Positions 35,030 through 46,370 of a DNA stretch of 64,000 bases are shown piece by piece. Source of the DNA: Anodontia alba (lineage: Eukaryota > Mollusca > Bivalvia > Lucinida > Lucinidae); NCBI GenBank assembly GCA_964016985.1, contig OZ024836.1, positions 42,466,803-42,530,802 of the forward strand, given 5' to 3'. The notes under the pieces were generated by a model that was not told where the DNA came from, ran no database searches, and saw nothing but the letters and a program-made list of their open reading frames with translations. Made by a program: the position numbers and the translations under genes. How positions within the stretch are numbered: position 1 is the stretch's first letter; every line of letters starts with the position of its first letter.

Positions 35030-35297
35030 TCCCACATTGTGGCATCTGATCAGGGTTTACACTGTTTGCCACTCACCCAGCAGTCTCTAGTAAAATAGAC
35101 TGTTCAAAGTTTAGGACAAGTATGGTGAGGAATCAAGGTGTCACAGTATTTAAGGCAAATATACAATAAAACACTTTCAGATAAGGCAACTCTAGTCAAA
35201 ATTGTTTTTGTCCCCTTCTCAAGAGTCTTATCAAGTGTATCCACTCCTATTAAGTCAGGGAGTAGCATATGCCTGAACCGAACAAGGTGGATTGCAT
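35030..35297 (+). repeat. Foldback family repeat, copy
   Basis: GTGGCATCTGATCAGGGTTTA, CACTGTTTGCCACTCACCC and AGGACAAGTATGGTGAGGAA match 42595-42735. Confidence 0.6.
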
Positions 35298-35885
35298 TTT
35301 TATGCTCCCCGAAGGGAGAGCATAAATTTGCTGCTTTGTCCATCCGTCTGTCCATCCGTTTGTTACACTTTTGTCTGGAGCATATCTCTAAAAGTATTGA
35401 AGGTAATTTAATGAAACTTGATACACCAATAGAGGGTCATGAGGGGAATTGCAGAATGCAAGAACCATAACCCTATCGTCAGTATTTACAGAGTTACTTC
35501 CCTTTATAATTTTTGCAGTAAAAAGCTTGTCAGGAGCATATCTCTGAAAGCACAGAAGGGAATTAAATGAAACTTGATACATTGATAGACAGCCATCAGA
35601 GGAAGTGCAGAGTGCAAGAATCATAACTCTATCACAAGTAATTCAGGGATGAGAATTTTCCTCTTTTTATAGGATTTCCCCTTTTTATTACTGAATGGAT
35701 TACTGATAGTGGTCCATGAAGGGAATTGCAGAATGCAAGAACCATAACCATGTCACCAGTATTTACAGAGTTACTGCCCTTCTTAATTTTTGCAATCAAA
35801 AGCTTTTTTGGAGCATATCTCTGAATGTATAGAAGGGAATTCAGTGAAACTTGATACATTGATAGGCAGCCATCAGAGGAAGTGC
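35298..35885 (+). mobile_element. Tandem-core element family 5
   Basis: The 5' hairpin is TATGCTC CCCGAAGGG AGAGCATA, followed by GTCCATCCGTCTGTCC. Three units of about 150 bp follow, with GGAGCATATCTCTGAAAG, GAAACTTGATACATTGATAG and GAATTGCAGAATGCAAGAACC. No clear 3' end. Confidence 0.68.
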
Positions 35886-36215
35886 AGAGTGCAGGCAAAT
35901 GTGCCTGAGCATCCGTCTGTCCGGCCATCTGTCTGTCTGGAGTTATCTCCCTTACTTATACTATGGATGCACGCCTTATTTTTTTCATGATTTTTACATT
36001 CTTTGTTGAAAATCACTTACTAGGGAACACAAAACTTAGTTTCTTAGTCTTATGGTTTAAGAGTTACAGGCCTTGCAGGGAAATGGGCCTTAAATTTCTC
36101 CTTATTTTTGCATTCTTTGTTGAAAATCACTTACTAGGGAATACAGAAGTGAATTTCTTAGTCTTATGGTTTAAGAGTTACAGGCCTTGCAGGCAAAGGG
36201 CCTTATATTTCTCAT
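35886..36215 (+). repeat. About 110-bp tandem repeat, left part
   Basis: GTCTGTCCGGCCATCTGTCTG, then units with TTCTTTGTTGAAAATCACTT, TTTCTTAGTCTTATGG and ACAGGCCTTGCAGG. The array continues at 38752-38868 after two inserted family 2 elements. Confidence 0.75.
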
Positions 36216-37781
36216 TATGCCCCCAACTTCAAAGAAGTTGGAGGGGCATATTGCTTCTGGGTTGTTCGTCCTTCCGTCCGTCCGTCCGTTCGTCACGCTT
36301 TTTTATGCATAGCATAACTTTAAAACCCTGAATGCTACTGTTTTGAAATTTCATATATGGATTCCTCATGAAAAAATAGCTGACACGTATTTTTTTTCTT
36401 GACAGGATTATGCCCCTTTTCTGAGTTATGGCCCTTTGAAAAAATATGGATGCAATCTTGTCAGCAAAATATCTCAAAAACTATTAAAGCTAGAGCCTTG
36501 AAACTTGATGAATAGACTGGTAGTGATGAGTAGACAACCTGATTAACTTTTGAAGAAATTTTGAAAAATACTTCTTGAGTTATGGCCCTTTGTAATTTTG
36601 GGCAGTTTTACCTTGTCAGCAAAATATCTCAAAAACTGTTGGAGCTAGAGCCTTGAAACTTAGTAAATGGATTTGTAGTGATGAGTAGATGACCTGATTA
36701 ACTTTTGAAGAAATTCTGAAAAATACTTCATGAGTTATGGCCCTTTGTAATTTTGGGCATTTTTATCTTGTCAGCAAAATATCTCAAAAACCGTTAGAGC
36801 TAGAGCCTTGAAACTTAATGAATAGACTGGTAGTGATGAGTAGACAACCTGATTAACTTTTGAAGAAATTTTGAAAAATGCCTTTTGAGTTATGGCCCTT
36901 TGTAATTTTGGGCATTTTTACCTTGTCAGCAAAATATCTCAAAAACTGTTAGAGCTTGAGCCTTGAAACTAGTAAATGGATTTGTAGTGATGTGTAGATG
37001 ACCTGATTAACTTTCGAAGAAATTCTGAAAAACACTTCATGAGTTATGGCCCTTTGTAATTTAGGGCATTTTTAACTTGTCAGCAAAATATCTCAAAAAC
37101 TATTGAAGCTAGAGCCTTGAAACTTGATGAATAGACTGGTAGTGATGAGTAGACAACCTGATAAACTTTTGAAGAAATTCTGAAATATACTTCTTGAGTT
37201 ATGCCCCTTTGTAATTTTAGGCATTTTTATCTTGTCAGCAAAATATCTCAAAAACTGTTAGAGCTAGAGCCTTGAAACTTAGTAAATGGATTTGTAGTGA
37301 TGAGTAGATGACCTGATTAATTTTTGAAGAAATTCTGAAAAATACTTCATGAGTTATGGCCCTTTGTAATTTTGGGCAATTTTACCTTGTCAGCAAAATA
37401 TCTCAAAAACTGTTGGAACTAGAGCCTTGACACTTGATGAATAGACTGGTAGTGATGAGTAGACAACCTGATTAACTTTTGAAGAAATTTTGAAATATAC
37501 TTCTTGAGTTATGCCCCTTTGTTATTTTGGGCATTTTTATCTTGTCAGCAAAATATCTCAAAAACTATTAGAGCTAGAGACTTGAAACTTGGTGAATTGA
37601 TTGGTAATGATGAGTAGATGACCTGATTAATTATTTTGTAAATTCTGAAAAATATTTCATAAGTAATGGCCCTTTGTAAATTTGGGCATTTTTCCCTTGT
37701 GAACAAATATCTCAAAAACTATTGAAGCTGGAGCCTTGAAACTTGATGAATAGATTGGTAGTGATGAGTAGATGACCTGAT
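36216..37781 (+). mobile_element. Tandem-core element family 2, copy b (3' end replaced)
   Basis: Perfect 5' hairpin TATGCCCCCAACTTC AAA GAAGTTGGAGGGGCATA, TTCCGTCCGTCCGTCCG, then about nine units of 155 bp as in copy a. It stops mid-unit where copy c begins. Open frame 36229-36477 (minus) is repeat. Confidence 0.82.
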
Positions 37782-38751
37782 TATGCCCCCATTCGAATGA
37801 AATTGATGGGGCATATTATTTTGCCTTCATTTGTCCATCCGACTGTTTGTCCGTTCATCAAGCTTTTTTTGTGCATGCCATATCTTAAGAACCCTGCACG
37901 CTAGGGTTTTGAAATTTTATATTTGGGTTCCCAATGAAAAAATAGCCGACCCGTATTTTGTTTCTTGTCTAGCATGTTTATTTAAAGTTATGCCCCTTTG
38001 AAAAAAATCAGAATTAAATCTTGTGAGCAAGATATCTTGAAAAGTATTTAAGCTGGGTTCTTGAAATTCGATACAGTGAGTGGGAATGATGTGTACATTA
38101 CCCGATTATATTTTGAGAGAATTCCATGAAAATATTGATAAAGTTACGGCCCTTTGCAGTTCTGCTCATTTTGACCTTGTCAGCAAGATTTCTCAAAAAG
38201 CACTTAAGCTAGGGTCTTGAAATATTATATGCTGATTGGGGATGATGTGGAGATTACCTGGTTTGTTTTTTAGGGAATTCCATGAAAAATTGATGTAGTT
38301 ATGGCCCTTTGTAGTTCTAGGCATTTTGACTTTTTCAGCAAGATATCTCAGAAAGTATTTAAGCTAGAGCCATGATATTTGGTATACTGATTGGGATTGA
38401 GGAGGAGATCACCTGAATAAATTTTGAACCAATTAAATGAAATGTTGGAGTTATGGCCCTTCGCAATTTCGGGCCATTTAATGTCGTTGCTTTATTGTGT
38501 ATAGCATAAGTTTAGAACCATGTATGCTAATGTTTTGAAATTTCATGTTTTGATTCCTCATGAAAAAATAGGTGATCCGTATTTTTTTCTTATCCCAATC
38601 ATCTATTTTAGAGTTATTTCCCTTTGATAAAATAACATTGAAATCATATATTTGTACTGTTGTTACCGTCATGGCTAAGCAGTGTTGGAGTCAAACAGTG
38701 TTAGAGTCAGGCAGTTGGGGGCATAGTGTTTTACAAACACCAGCTCTAGTT
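37782..38751 (+). mobile_element. Tandem-core element family 2, copy c with intact 3' end
   Basis: It starts TATGCCCCCATTCGAATG with a hairpin to ATGGGGCATA, then diverged units with GCAAGATATCTCAAAAAG. The end is GTTGGGGGCATAG, the perfect hairpin GTGTTT TAC AAACAC, and CAGCTCTAGT. The flanks rejoin exactly to the sequence of an adjacent tandem unit. Confidence 0.82.
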
Positions 38752-38868
38752 ATTTTTGGATTCTTTGTTGAAAATCAATTACTAGAGAACACAAAATTGA
38801 GTTTCTTAGTCTCATGGCTTAAGAGGCAAAGGGCCTTATATTTCTCATTATTTTTGGATTCTTTGTTA
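38752..38868 (+). repeat. About 110-bp tandem repeat, right part
   Basis: It continues the 35886-36215 array. It holds GGGCCTTATATTTCTCATTA (38832-38851) followed by TTTTTGGATTCTTTG, the uninterrupted version of the family 2 insertion site. Confidence 0.8.
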
Positions 38869-39301
38869 ACTAGAAATGTGTCCAAAGTACACAGATGCCC
38901 TCGCATTGACGTAGGCTAATTTGGCAAGGTTTGCATAGTTTTATAGAGGCACCTAAAGCGGGGTATCCATGTACAGTGGACAAATTTCTGGTCTTGCATA
39001 CTGGATAAGGATTTCCACAAATTACACCGGTGCTAGCAAATCTTATCTCATACATCCTTATCCTTCCCGTGGGAAAGATAAAAATCAAGAATTTTCACGT
39101 TTGATATACACTGGTTATATATGACATGACAGTACCCCATTATTAAGGTTGACGTCACTGAACATAATGATGTCACTAAACGTCACGGTATTGTCATCAC
39201 AGTATGGTGGACATCTGCAATCAAAGTGACTGTATTATCAAGAACCCACCATCAGAAATGAAAGGTATGTAAGAAAAAAGAAATGAAAGGTATATAAGAA
39301 A
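38869..39301. other. Intron, possible start of another repeat family
   Basis: ACTAGAAATGTGTCCAAAG at 38871 has the look of a repeat terminus, but no second copy is in the window. Otherwise nothing recognised. Confidence 0.35.
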
Positions 39302-39448
39302 AAGAATCTATCATGGGTTTGAGGGACAGATAGAAAAATCCGTCCCTTGGGATCACAGCCTGACATCACTCGGCAAGCCTCGTGATGCCAGACAGTAACC
39401 CTCCGGATGGATTTTTCTGTCTACCCCTCACACTCATGATAGATTCTT
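39302..39448. repeat. 147-bp palindromic element (MITE-like)
   Basis: Outer arms AAGAATCTATCATG (39302-39315) and CATGATAGATTCTT (39435-39448) are perfectly complementary. Inner arms GACAGATAGAAAAATCCG and GGATGGATTTTTCTGTC continue the stem with small mismatches. Confidence 0.75.
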
Positions 39449-39624
39449 ATAATACCAGACTAGTCTAGAGTTTGCTTGTGGATCACTAGCCTGTCTCTAC
39501 CCTGGTTTATATATGGAAAGGAAATTATCCAGAGAAGGCCACAATTACAGAGCTTTTCCAAGGCAAAAAAGAAGCAATGGGAATTTATACATTTTCAGGG
39601 TATGCACTTTGTCAGATTATGTTT

Positions 39625-39760
39625 GCCTCCCTTTTAAAAAGGGGTCTCCTCTGAAAGGAAAGAAGTAGCTCCCAAAGGGAGCAAATTTTTTCCTTTTAGA
39701 ATAAAGCCCTTTTCAGAAGGGACTTGGTGCACAGGAAAGCAAACAAGAAGTAACAAAAGT
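39625..39760. repeat. Palindromic AAGGAAAG repeat, copy
   Basis: CCCTTTTAAAAAGGGG, GCTCCCAAAGGGAGC, CCCTTTTCAGAAGGG and CTTGGTGCACAGGAAAGC place it with 8410 and 28585. Confidence 0.55.
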
Positions 39761-40212
39761 TGTCTCATTACATAAATTACAGCAAACCTACCATGTGCAG
39801 CCAGTTCCTTTAAGAAAGCAAGATGTGTAAGCACAAAATGCAAATAATATTATACATAACAAAGTATGATGGCTTTTATCTGGGTACCATGGCTTCCTTC
39901 ACAGTTCAAACTGGCTCACAGCTGGGTACCTCAAAATCTTAAGTCAAGTGCACTACCACTTTACAAGTGCTTTCCATTTGGTGTCTTAATGTTTAAAGAT
40001 GTAAAACACCAAATCATCATCGTTGTATTCAACATATGATCAAATAAAAACTTTCAATATTGTTTATAGTAGACTTAGCCTCTTAGACTGATATTTTATC
40101 TACTACCGGTAATCTGAATTTGTAAAAATAAACAATATTATTATTAGTAAAATCAAATTAATGTTGGTATTCCATCAAAAAAAAAAAAAAAAAAAAAATG
40201 TGGAAAATGAAG

Positions 40213-40338
40213 AAAACATTCTCATTCCAGGAACATGGGTACAGTGTTGTAACCCTGAATGTTTGAAATGGCGATATCTCCCCGATATCAGTGACCCATC
40301 CAAGGTTCCAGAACAATGGGTCTGCAACATGAATACAA
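40213..40338 (+). CDS. ZCWPW1: ZCWPW1-like gene, CW-type zinc finger exon
   Basis: A 126-bp exon, phase 1 at both ends, encoding the core of a CW zinc finger. Visible signature: TWVQC, four residues, C, then LKWRYLP, a short loop, and EQWVC. These give three of the four zinc-ligand cysteines and both Trp of the methyl-lysine cage; the fourth Cys (YNSC) is in the next exon. CW fingers of this family read H3K4me3. The donor is ACAA before GTATGT. The acceptor is odd: the only AG in the right phase is at 40211-40212 in a purine-rich stretch right after a run of about 22 A, with no pyrimidine tract. Family identity is very strong; the exact 5' edge is less certain. Confidence 0.9.
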
Positions 40339-40524
40339 GTATGTTGTAATTTTTTTTTTTTGCATTTTTTTTTTTGCATTATTGTTATTATTATATACTC
40401 TACACTGTCAGTGGCATAGCCAGGATGGAATTGTTTTTACGTATGCCCAAGAAAATTTCTCCCGAGTATCGCTTCCTAAATTGGGATTATTTTTAAAGGA
40501 AAGACTTTGCCTCCAGAGGGAGCA

Positions 40525-40559
<35 letters not shown>

Positions 40560-40609
40560 CCCAGCCCCTATGATAAAGGGGGAAATAATTTTAGCTGATC
40601 TCACTTTAT

Positions 40610-40846
40610 TATGCTCCCAACTTTGAAAAGATTGAGGGGGCATATTGCTTTCGTTCGTTACTCTTTTTGTCACACTTTGCATTTTGTACCAGATATCTCG
40701 GAAAGTATATATAGCCCTGCTTTGAAAAAGTGTTTAACACTAAAAGTTATGCTTCTTTTCAAATTTGTATAGGAGTTATACTCCTTTTCCAATTTAGCGT
40801 TTTGTAGAGACAAGCATATTGTTAGGGACATAGTGTTTTCTAGTTG
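40610..40846 (+). mobile_element. Short family 2 element, copy d
   Basis: 5' hairpin-like TATGCTCCCAACTTTG...GAGGGGGCATATTGC and 3' end AAGCATATTGTTAGGGACATAGTGTTTTCTAGTTG. Only 237 bp, with the tandem core almost absent. Confidence 0.7.
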
Positions 40847-41198
40847 CAAATATTTTTCCTTATGCCCATGCTTAATGTGCATAATGAGCATTTCTCAGAG
40901 TATGAATAAAGAGCCCTTATTATGCAGTATGAAACAGTAGACTCTGGTAAGTTTGCATATCCATGCAGTCTGATTGGGGCCCCTATTTGTCAATGTATTC
41001 TTCAATATGCGATGATACTGTAAGCATCCAACAAAGATCCTCATCAGACTTTCTTTACACTGCATATCACCTGCAGTCAGCATAGACTCAGATCAGACAG
41101 CATGCCTGTACAGTCTAATCTGTGCTATTTGCTTACTGAATCGTCAAGTTAGTTCTTCATGTACTGTATTTCCCTAAGTTTTCTAACAGTTTGTCTTT
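40847..41198. other. Intron sequence, nothing firm
   Basis: Faint similarity to the GATCAG/GCAGTCTGATTGGGG foldback family at 40960-41165; otherwise unremarkable. Confidence 0.35.
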
Positions 41199-41282
41199 GA
41201 AGAAGGGCAGTTGTCAGTTTCTGGCAAATGAATGTGCACAAATACTGGTTAACCACTTTGAGGACTAAAGCCTGCCCAAGAT
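41199..41282 (+). repeat. Fragment of SINE family A body
   Basis: GAAGAAGGGCAGTTGTCAG through GAGGACTAAAGCCTGCCCA, matching 5066-5145; head and tail are missing. Confidence 0.75.
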
Positions 41283-41482
41283 TGTCTCCTTACAGTACTT
41301 TTTAATTTTTACAAAAAGTCACTTTTAGTACATTTTAGGACATTTTGATACTGCTGGATGAGTGGTAAAGAGTTGTGTAGACCTTGATCAGATGCCACAG
41401 AACACAGCATCTGATTTGAGGCTATATTGTTCACTCAGCCTGTCCTTTCAAATACTTTGGGTAAAAATACAGTAAGCAGATA

Positions 41483-42095
41483 GTGGAAATCTTAGTCAGA
41501 CTGTATGCAGAGTGGAGAATTTTCCTACTGTCTCTTGCTGATTGCTGACTTCTTTGTGTAAAGGTATGTTCGTACAAAAAAAAATATATCAACGTCTGGT
41601 CTGATTAGCAAAGTCAGTGTCAGAATTTTTGTAATTTCAGAGAAGACATTTTTGCTGGAAACAGTCTGAAACTTTTCTGACTTTTGTTGGTTAATAGAAG
41701 CTTTAACATTGAATGAATTCCAATGCATAGATGTTGGAAGATACCGTTTATCAAGGCAAAACCTAGATAACCTAAAAAAAAGATAATTCATGCATAGTTA
41801 AAGCATGAAAGTAGATTTTCTTGCAATGTTCTGTGGGTGCTTGTCAATAAACTTAACAAAAAACAGCTTAAAAGGCAATAAACATACTCAAGAAATACCT
41901 AATGACAACACTCACAATACTTCCTAGAAAACTGAATGAGTAATTACAGAAGTACCATTATGAAATATGGGTAGTGGGGTTGTATGCCCACCTGCTGAAA
42001 CTTTCAGAGGGTTGGCCCTATCAGCAATGGCTTTCAGCAGGAAGGTTATTGTCTCACTTGAAGCAAGATTTTGGAGCTTTTCTCTTTTATCCCAG
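41483..42095. other. Intron sequence, nothing recognised
   Basis: AT-rich intron; the open frames 41525-41791 (minus) and 41974-42363 (plus) show no domain, the latter running into a CT-rich SINE-like tail at 42090-42195. Confidence 0.4.
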
Positions 42096-42509
42096 TCGTC
42101 TTTTCTCTCTCCTTCTCTCTAGGAGATGGCTTGACATGGCTGAAGTAGTGTTGTCAGGGCTGTACCTCAATGCAAACAATCAAACTACCTTGAAACGATC
42201 AACAGTAGGACTGTTTGTGAGGCTTAAACCCGTTTTATGTGTACTCAGCTCTCACTTTAGTTTCATCCCCACTCCCCTCCCCGTAATTATTCTAAATATT
42301 CAAACTCCTTATTTTACTTTTTCTAAAATTAGAGTAGCCGAATATTTGTCAAAAATATACTGACTGAATTGCAGACAGTGAGACTGATCAAGCTGCTCCT
42401 TAGGGGAAGTTTCATCTAAGTAACAGTGTTTGTTCAAGCATTTTTAAGGTCAATATGATACTTGATGTTAATTGCCGTCAAAGGTTCTAATTTGCTTACT
42501 CTAATAACC

Positions 42510-42735
42510 CTAAGTATTGGCACAGATAGGCCTAAGCAAACTGTAGACCCAGATCAGAAGCCACAGAAAGTAGCTGCAGAATGTGGATTCTGTGGCTTCT
42601 GATCAGGATCTACACTGTTTGCCACTCAGCTGGCTTTGTTTTAGACACATCAGCATGTAGTAAAAGGGACTTTTTCAAATTCTAGGACAAGTAAAGTGAG
42701 AAATTAATGTGTCAAAATACAGTAAAGATTGTACT
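42510..42735. repeat. Foldback family repeat, best palindromic copy
   Basis: GGCCTAAGCAAACTGTAGAC, CCAGATCAGAAGCCACAG is followed by CTGTGGCTTCTGATCAGGAT, CTACACTGTTTGCC, an imperfect palindrome of about 36-bp arms around 42567. A unique tail with AGGACAAGTAAAGTGAG follows. Confidence 0.7.
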
Positions 42736-42793
42736 TAAGTTATTTAGTGTACCTTTACTGGTTTGACTGTTACATTCTTTTCACTGTTTTTAG

Positions 42794-42908
42794 GAGAGGA
42801 GTACAATAGCTGTGATAAATCAGAAGAGAATTATGATGAAAGTGAACATATTTACACCAAGTTTACAGAAGGATCCATAGTTTGGGCGAAAATGATGGGC
42901 TATCCTTG
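42794..42908 (+). CDS. ZCWPW1: ZCWPW1-like gene, end of CW finger and start of PWWP domain
   Basis: A 115-bp exon following TTCACTGTTTTTAG, entered in phase 1 and leaving in phase 2 (CCTTG before GTACAT). It starts REEYNSC, which supplies the fourth zinc ligand of the CW finger, then an acidic linker, then the opening PWWP strand: FTEGSIVWAKMMGYPW, where VWAKMxGYPW is the classical PWWP start. The second Trp of the PWWP motif is completed by the first base of the next exon, 20.2 kb downstream. The PWWP domain of ZCWPW1 binds H3K36me3 and DNA. The CW-linker-PWWP spacing matches ZCWPW1. Confidence 0.93.
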
Positions 42909-43144
42909 GTACATATATATCAAAGCTCCTCATAAGACGAGTAGCCAGAAAATTATTTTTCTTATTTCTGCACTAAAGCATGTTGTGGGTACAGTAAGTT
43001 ACCATAAAAACAAGTTCTGATATGCTTTGTTGTAGGTTTTGTTTTTGTTAAATTTTATCAGACCAATATTATATCAAGAAATTTATTATAAACTTTATGA
43101 TACAATTTGGAGAACATTTGACAAAAATTATGGTACTGATTAAA

Positions 43145-43515
43145 AAGTTATGAAAAAGTTGAGGAGCCTGTTGCTTTCCCTTCATCTGATTATCCATTTG
43201 TTCGTCACACTTTTTGGTAGGTCTCATAAGTGATAAATGGTGTATTTTAGGCTCTCGAAATTTCATACATGGGTTCTTTATGAAAAATTTGCTGACCCTA
43301 TTCAATTTCTCTTTGGGCCAACCTATATTAGGAGGCCGACATATTTCATAGTTGTGTCCGTTTACCTTGTTCTGACACAAAATATCTCAGAAAGTTAGGC
43401 AGACTTATCAGGTCTGCAGAGTGTATATCACCTGATTAAATTTGGAAAAAAACATCAGATTTCTTTTATGAGAGTTAAGCCTCTTTTTAAATTTGGCATT
43501 TAAACATCCCTTATT
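43145..43515 (+). mobile_element. Diverged family 2-like fragment
   Basis: AGTTGAGGAGCCTGTTGC, TTGTTCGTCACACTTTTTG, GAAATTTCATACATGGGTTC and ACACAAAATATCTCAGAAAG parallel the start of family 2. It is cut by AGCTCACC copy D at 43516. Confidence 0.55.
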
Positions 43516-44090
43516 AGCTCACCAGAGCCTTTGGCTCACTGGTGAGCTTATAGTATGACTATCCTCTGTTGTTGTCATCTGCAGTCTGTCTTCTGTAGTC
43601 TGTCGTCTGTCAACATTTTCAAACATCTTTTCCTGAAACCACTGGGCCAATTGAAGTCAAATTTCATGAGGAGCATCCATGGGATGGGGGAACGAAAGTT
43701 TGTTCGCTGGGTCCAGGTCACATGGCCAAGATGACAGCCATGCCATATAAGGTGAAAACCCTTCAGAAATCATCTCCCGAACCAGTAGGCCGATTGTTAC
43801 GAAACTTAGTAAGTAGCATTGGGGACTCGAGCCAATCATAGTTTGTTCAAATGGTGACATTTAGATGACCTCGACCTATTTTAGGCCAAGGTCAAATTTG
43901 TTCGCATAGACTTTTGTATGGGAAAAAGTCAAAACCTTGTATTTTTTCAGAAACTATTGCAGCCTATGGTCTGAAAATTGGTAAATGCAGTGAGCTAAAT
44001 GAATAAATGAAACCACATGAGTAATGAAGATCAAGGTCATTTGTTGACCTTGGCCTAAAGTCATTCAGATAATATGAAATAAATAGGTGT
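43516..44090 (+). mobile_element. AGCTCACC element, copy D, 5' part
   Basis: The 5' hairpin is AGCTCACCAGAGCC TTT GGCTCACTGGTGAGCT, followed by CTGTCGTCTGTCAAC. The core contains GGATGGGGGAACGAAAG and CTTTTGTATGGGAAAAAGTC, shared with 60623-61447. The matching 3' end may be the one at 47940-47990 or at 61410-61447. Confidence 0.72.
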
Positions 44091-44557
44091 TACCTATGAA
44101 GTAGTTGTGGTCATGGTACCAAAGCCATAATCCAAACTCATAAATCCATAAACGAATGACGAATCAGAATGTTCAGACCAACAGACATGGACCCCAGAAC
44201 AAAGGGTGTAATCAGGCGTCCGCGGATAGTAAGCATTACTTGGTAAGCAAGCTTCGCCCACCATGCCCATAGGCCTGAACGAAGGAAATATCGGTAGAAG
44301 CATATCTCCGGGATTTGGGAAGTCTACTTATGGCGCGTCACTGGCAGAAACATCAGAAATGAGCTTAAGCATTTTATGCACTTTTTTTATTTTTTTTTCC
44401 ATCAGGTATGCAAAGTCGCGGACCAGACAAAACCTATTTAAACATAGGTCCGAGGCAAAGTGCACAACATCGAACAATTTTTTTTTCCATGAAATTTTGT
44501 ACATTGGTGTGTCACTGGCTATAGGTATATGAAACTCTTGTACTGCCTTGCGGTACT
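44091..44557. other. Intron sequence, nothing recognised
   Basis: Relatively GC-richer stretch with CCATGCCCATAGGCCTG; open frames of 69-89 codons without motif. Confidence 0.35.
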
Positions 44558-44640
44558 AGCCGGCCTTTATAGTGACGTGGTAGAGTGTCTGCCTGTCACG
44601 CGTACGGCCCGGGTTCAATCCCTGGTCGTGGCAGAAATTT
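44558..44640 (+). repeat. tRNA-Asp-like SINE head
   Basis: TAGTGACGTGGTAGAGTG (A-box region), CCTGTCACG (anticodon-loop region with GTC) and GGGTTCAATCCC (B box) resemble tRNA-Asp. The acceptor stem does not pair and an A/T-rich tail follows, so I read it as a SINE head or tRNA pseudogene. Confidence 0.6.
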
Positions 44641-46077
44641 TTTTCACCTGTTACAAGTGTATAAATAAATATTTAGTCTTATAGTGAAAAAAAGAAATTA
44701 TGCATGTACCCCAAAAATTTATTTTTATAGGCTGATTTCGTCAAAAAAAAAAACCCAAAGAACTTGATTTCTCCTTTTAGCTATACAGCGAACGATCACC
44801 TGATCGCCAGTGAACTGAAATTACCACATATCCTACCTTTATAATGTTGTCACTGATAAATTCTTCTCCATGCATAATTCCTGTTATGTGCTGTAGGAAT
44901 GTAATCCATTTTTTACAGCAAAACTTGTGAAAATGTTGTTTAAAGGCTCATCCTCAAAAACTGACATTTTATTATCGAAAAAAGGTTTAAATAAATTGAT
45001 ATATGGTATTAATGTGGCACATGACAGCCTATAAAATTCCAGCTAGTCTCTCGTTCTTGAAATGAAATGATTTTTTATCGTATCTCTGAATTAATGTTGC
45101 CAACATCATTTCATTTTTGATTCAGTTCAAAAACAGAAGACTTACTGAAATTTTACAGGCTGTCAGATGCCAAATTTTATTATCATATTAATACTATATA
45201 TCAATTAATTAAACCTTTCTTTGAAAAAAATGTCTATTTTTGAGGAATATGGAGCCTTTAATGCAAGAGAAGTCACAAATTAAATATGGCGGCTAAAATG
45301 CAGATCAGTCACGCATTTATCCCTGTCGATGTCGTAAAAAATGTATCCTTCTATTTCATTGGCTATACGATTCATTACAGCCAATGAGATCGCTTGCAGC
45401 GGCTGACTGGCTTTCCATGTTTGCAGCGGAGCGTATCTGATCTTCATATTTTCCAGAAACCAGGCTGGCAATGGACAGAAATTAGGGTTGGTTTTCGGGT
45501 TCAACATTAAGCTGATACACTCCCCTGTAGATTTGGGAAACCAGTCAGCCGCCGCATGCGAATTCTTCTGCACAATATGTGAGAGACTCACAATATCTAT
45601 AATACGAGCTTAAGCTTCGCAGGTTGGTGGCAACTTGCTTTGCAGGTCGCTTAAGTTCGTTATTAAAGGATGAGTTGCACTTTTGCTGTTTTTGTGCCCA
45701 TGATGGATTTGGGTGAAATTCATGTGGTAGCTTGACCTTTGCCAATTCATATGAGCACAATTTGAATTTAATGACAAATACAGAGTCGCGTGACTTCTGA
45801 TTGTATTGCAAGAGGGTGTTTATAGAGGTTTGTTGACCTTAGTTGACATATTAAATAAAAAACAATGACTATACATACTTCCGGCGTATTTAAAGCATGC
45901 TCGTGTTGTGATCTATGCCTGTCTTATCATGTGACAAAATTAGATAATTTTCTCTAAGAAAACTTTAGCTATGTGTTAAAATATAGATGAAGTTACATAT
46001 TGCCTAATTGTTTTATTACTATTTCTGTTTATGGTTCCGAGTAAGCAAATACAACAATTGACATGTATATTTAACAT
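44641..46077. other. Intron sequence, nothing recognised
   Basis: Mixed composition. Open frames near 45280-45811 on the minus strand have no domain I know. Confidence 0.4.
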
Positions 46078-46370
46078 CAGGGTTAATGTGTCAGGGAAAT
46101 GTCAGGGAAATTTAATTTTTTTATTTTTTCAAGGTCAGGGAATTGTCAGGGAATTCTGTGATGTGTCAGGGAAAAATGAAATTTTGCAAAAATGTCAGGG
46201 AAATGTCAGGGAATTTTACATTTCAGCCTGATGAGGCTGGGATGTTTGGTCCTGATGTATCTTTTTTGCTAAATTCATAAAATTTTCGGCTCCAATACTG
46301 TCAGGGAAATTTGAATTTGTGTCAGGGAATTGTCAGGGAATTTTGGTCAGTCCTACATGTATGAACCCTG
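46078..46370. mobile_element. Small CAGGG transposon, second copy, 5-bp target duplication
   Basis: It starts CAGGGTTAATGTGTCAGGG and ends GTATGAACCCTG, flanked by AACAT on both sides (46073-46077, 46371-46375). The interior is made of GTCAGGGAAATGTCAGGGAAT, like the 13477 element. 293 bp. Confidence 0.75.

Noticed and set aside
44558..44640. Functional tRNA-Asp gene
   Set aside because: The B box and anticodon arm look right but the acceptor stem does not pair and a SINE-like tail follows.
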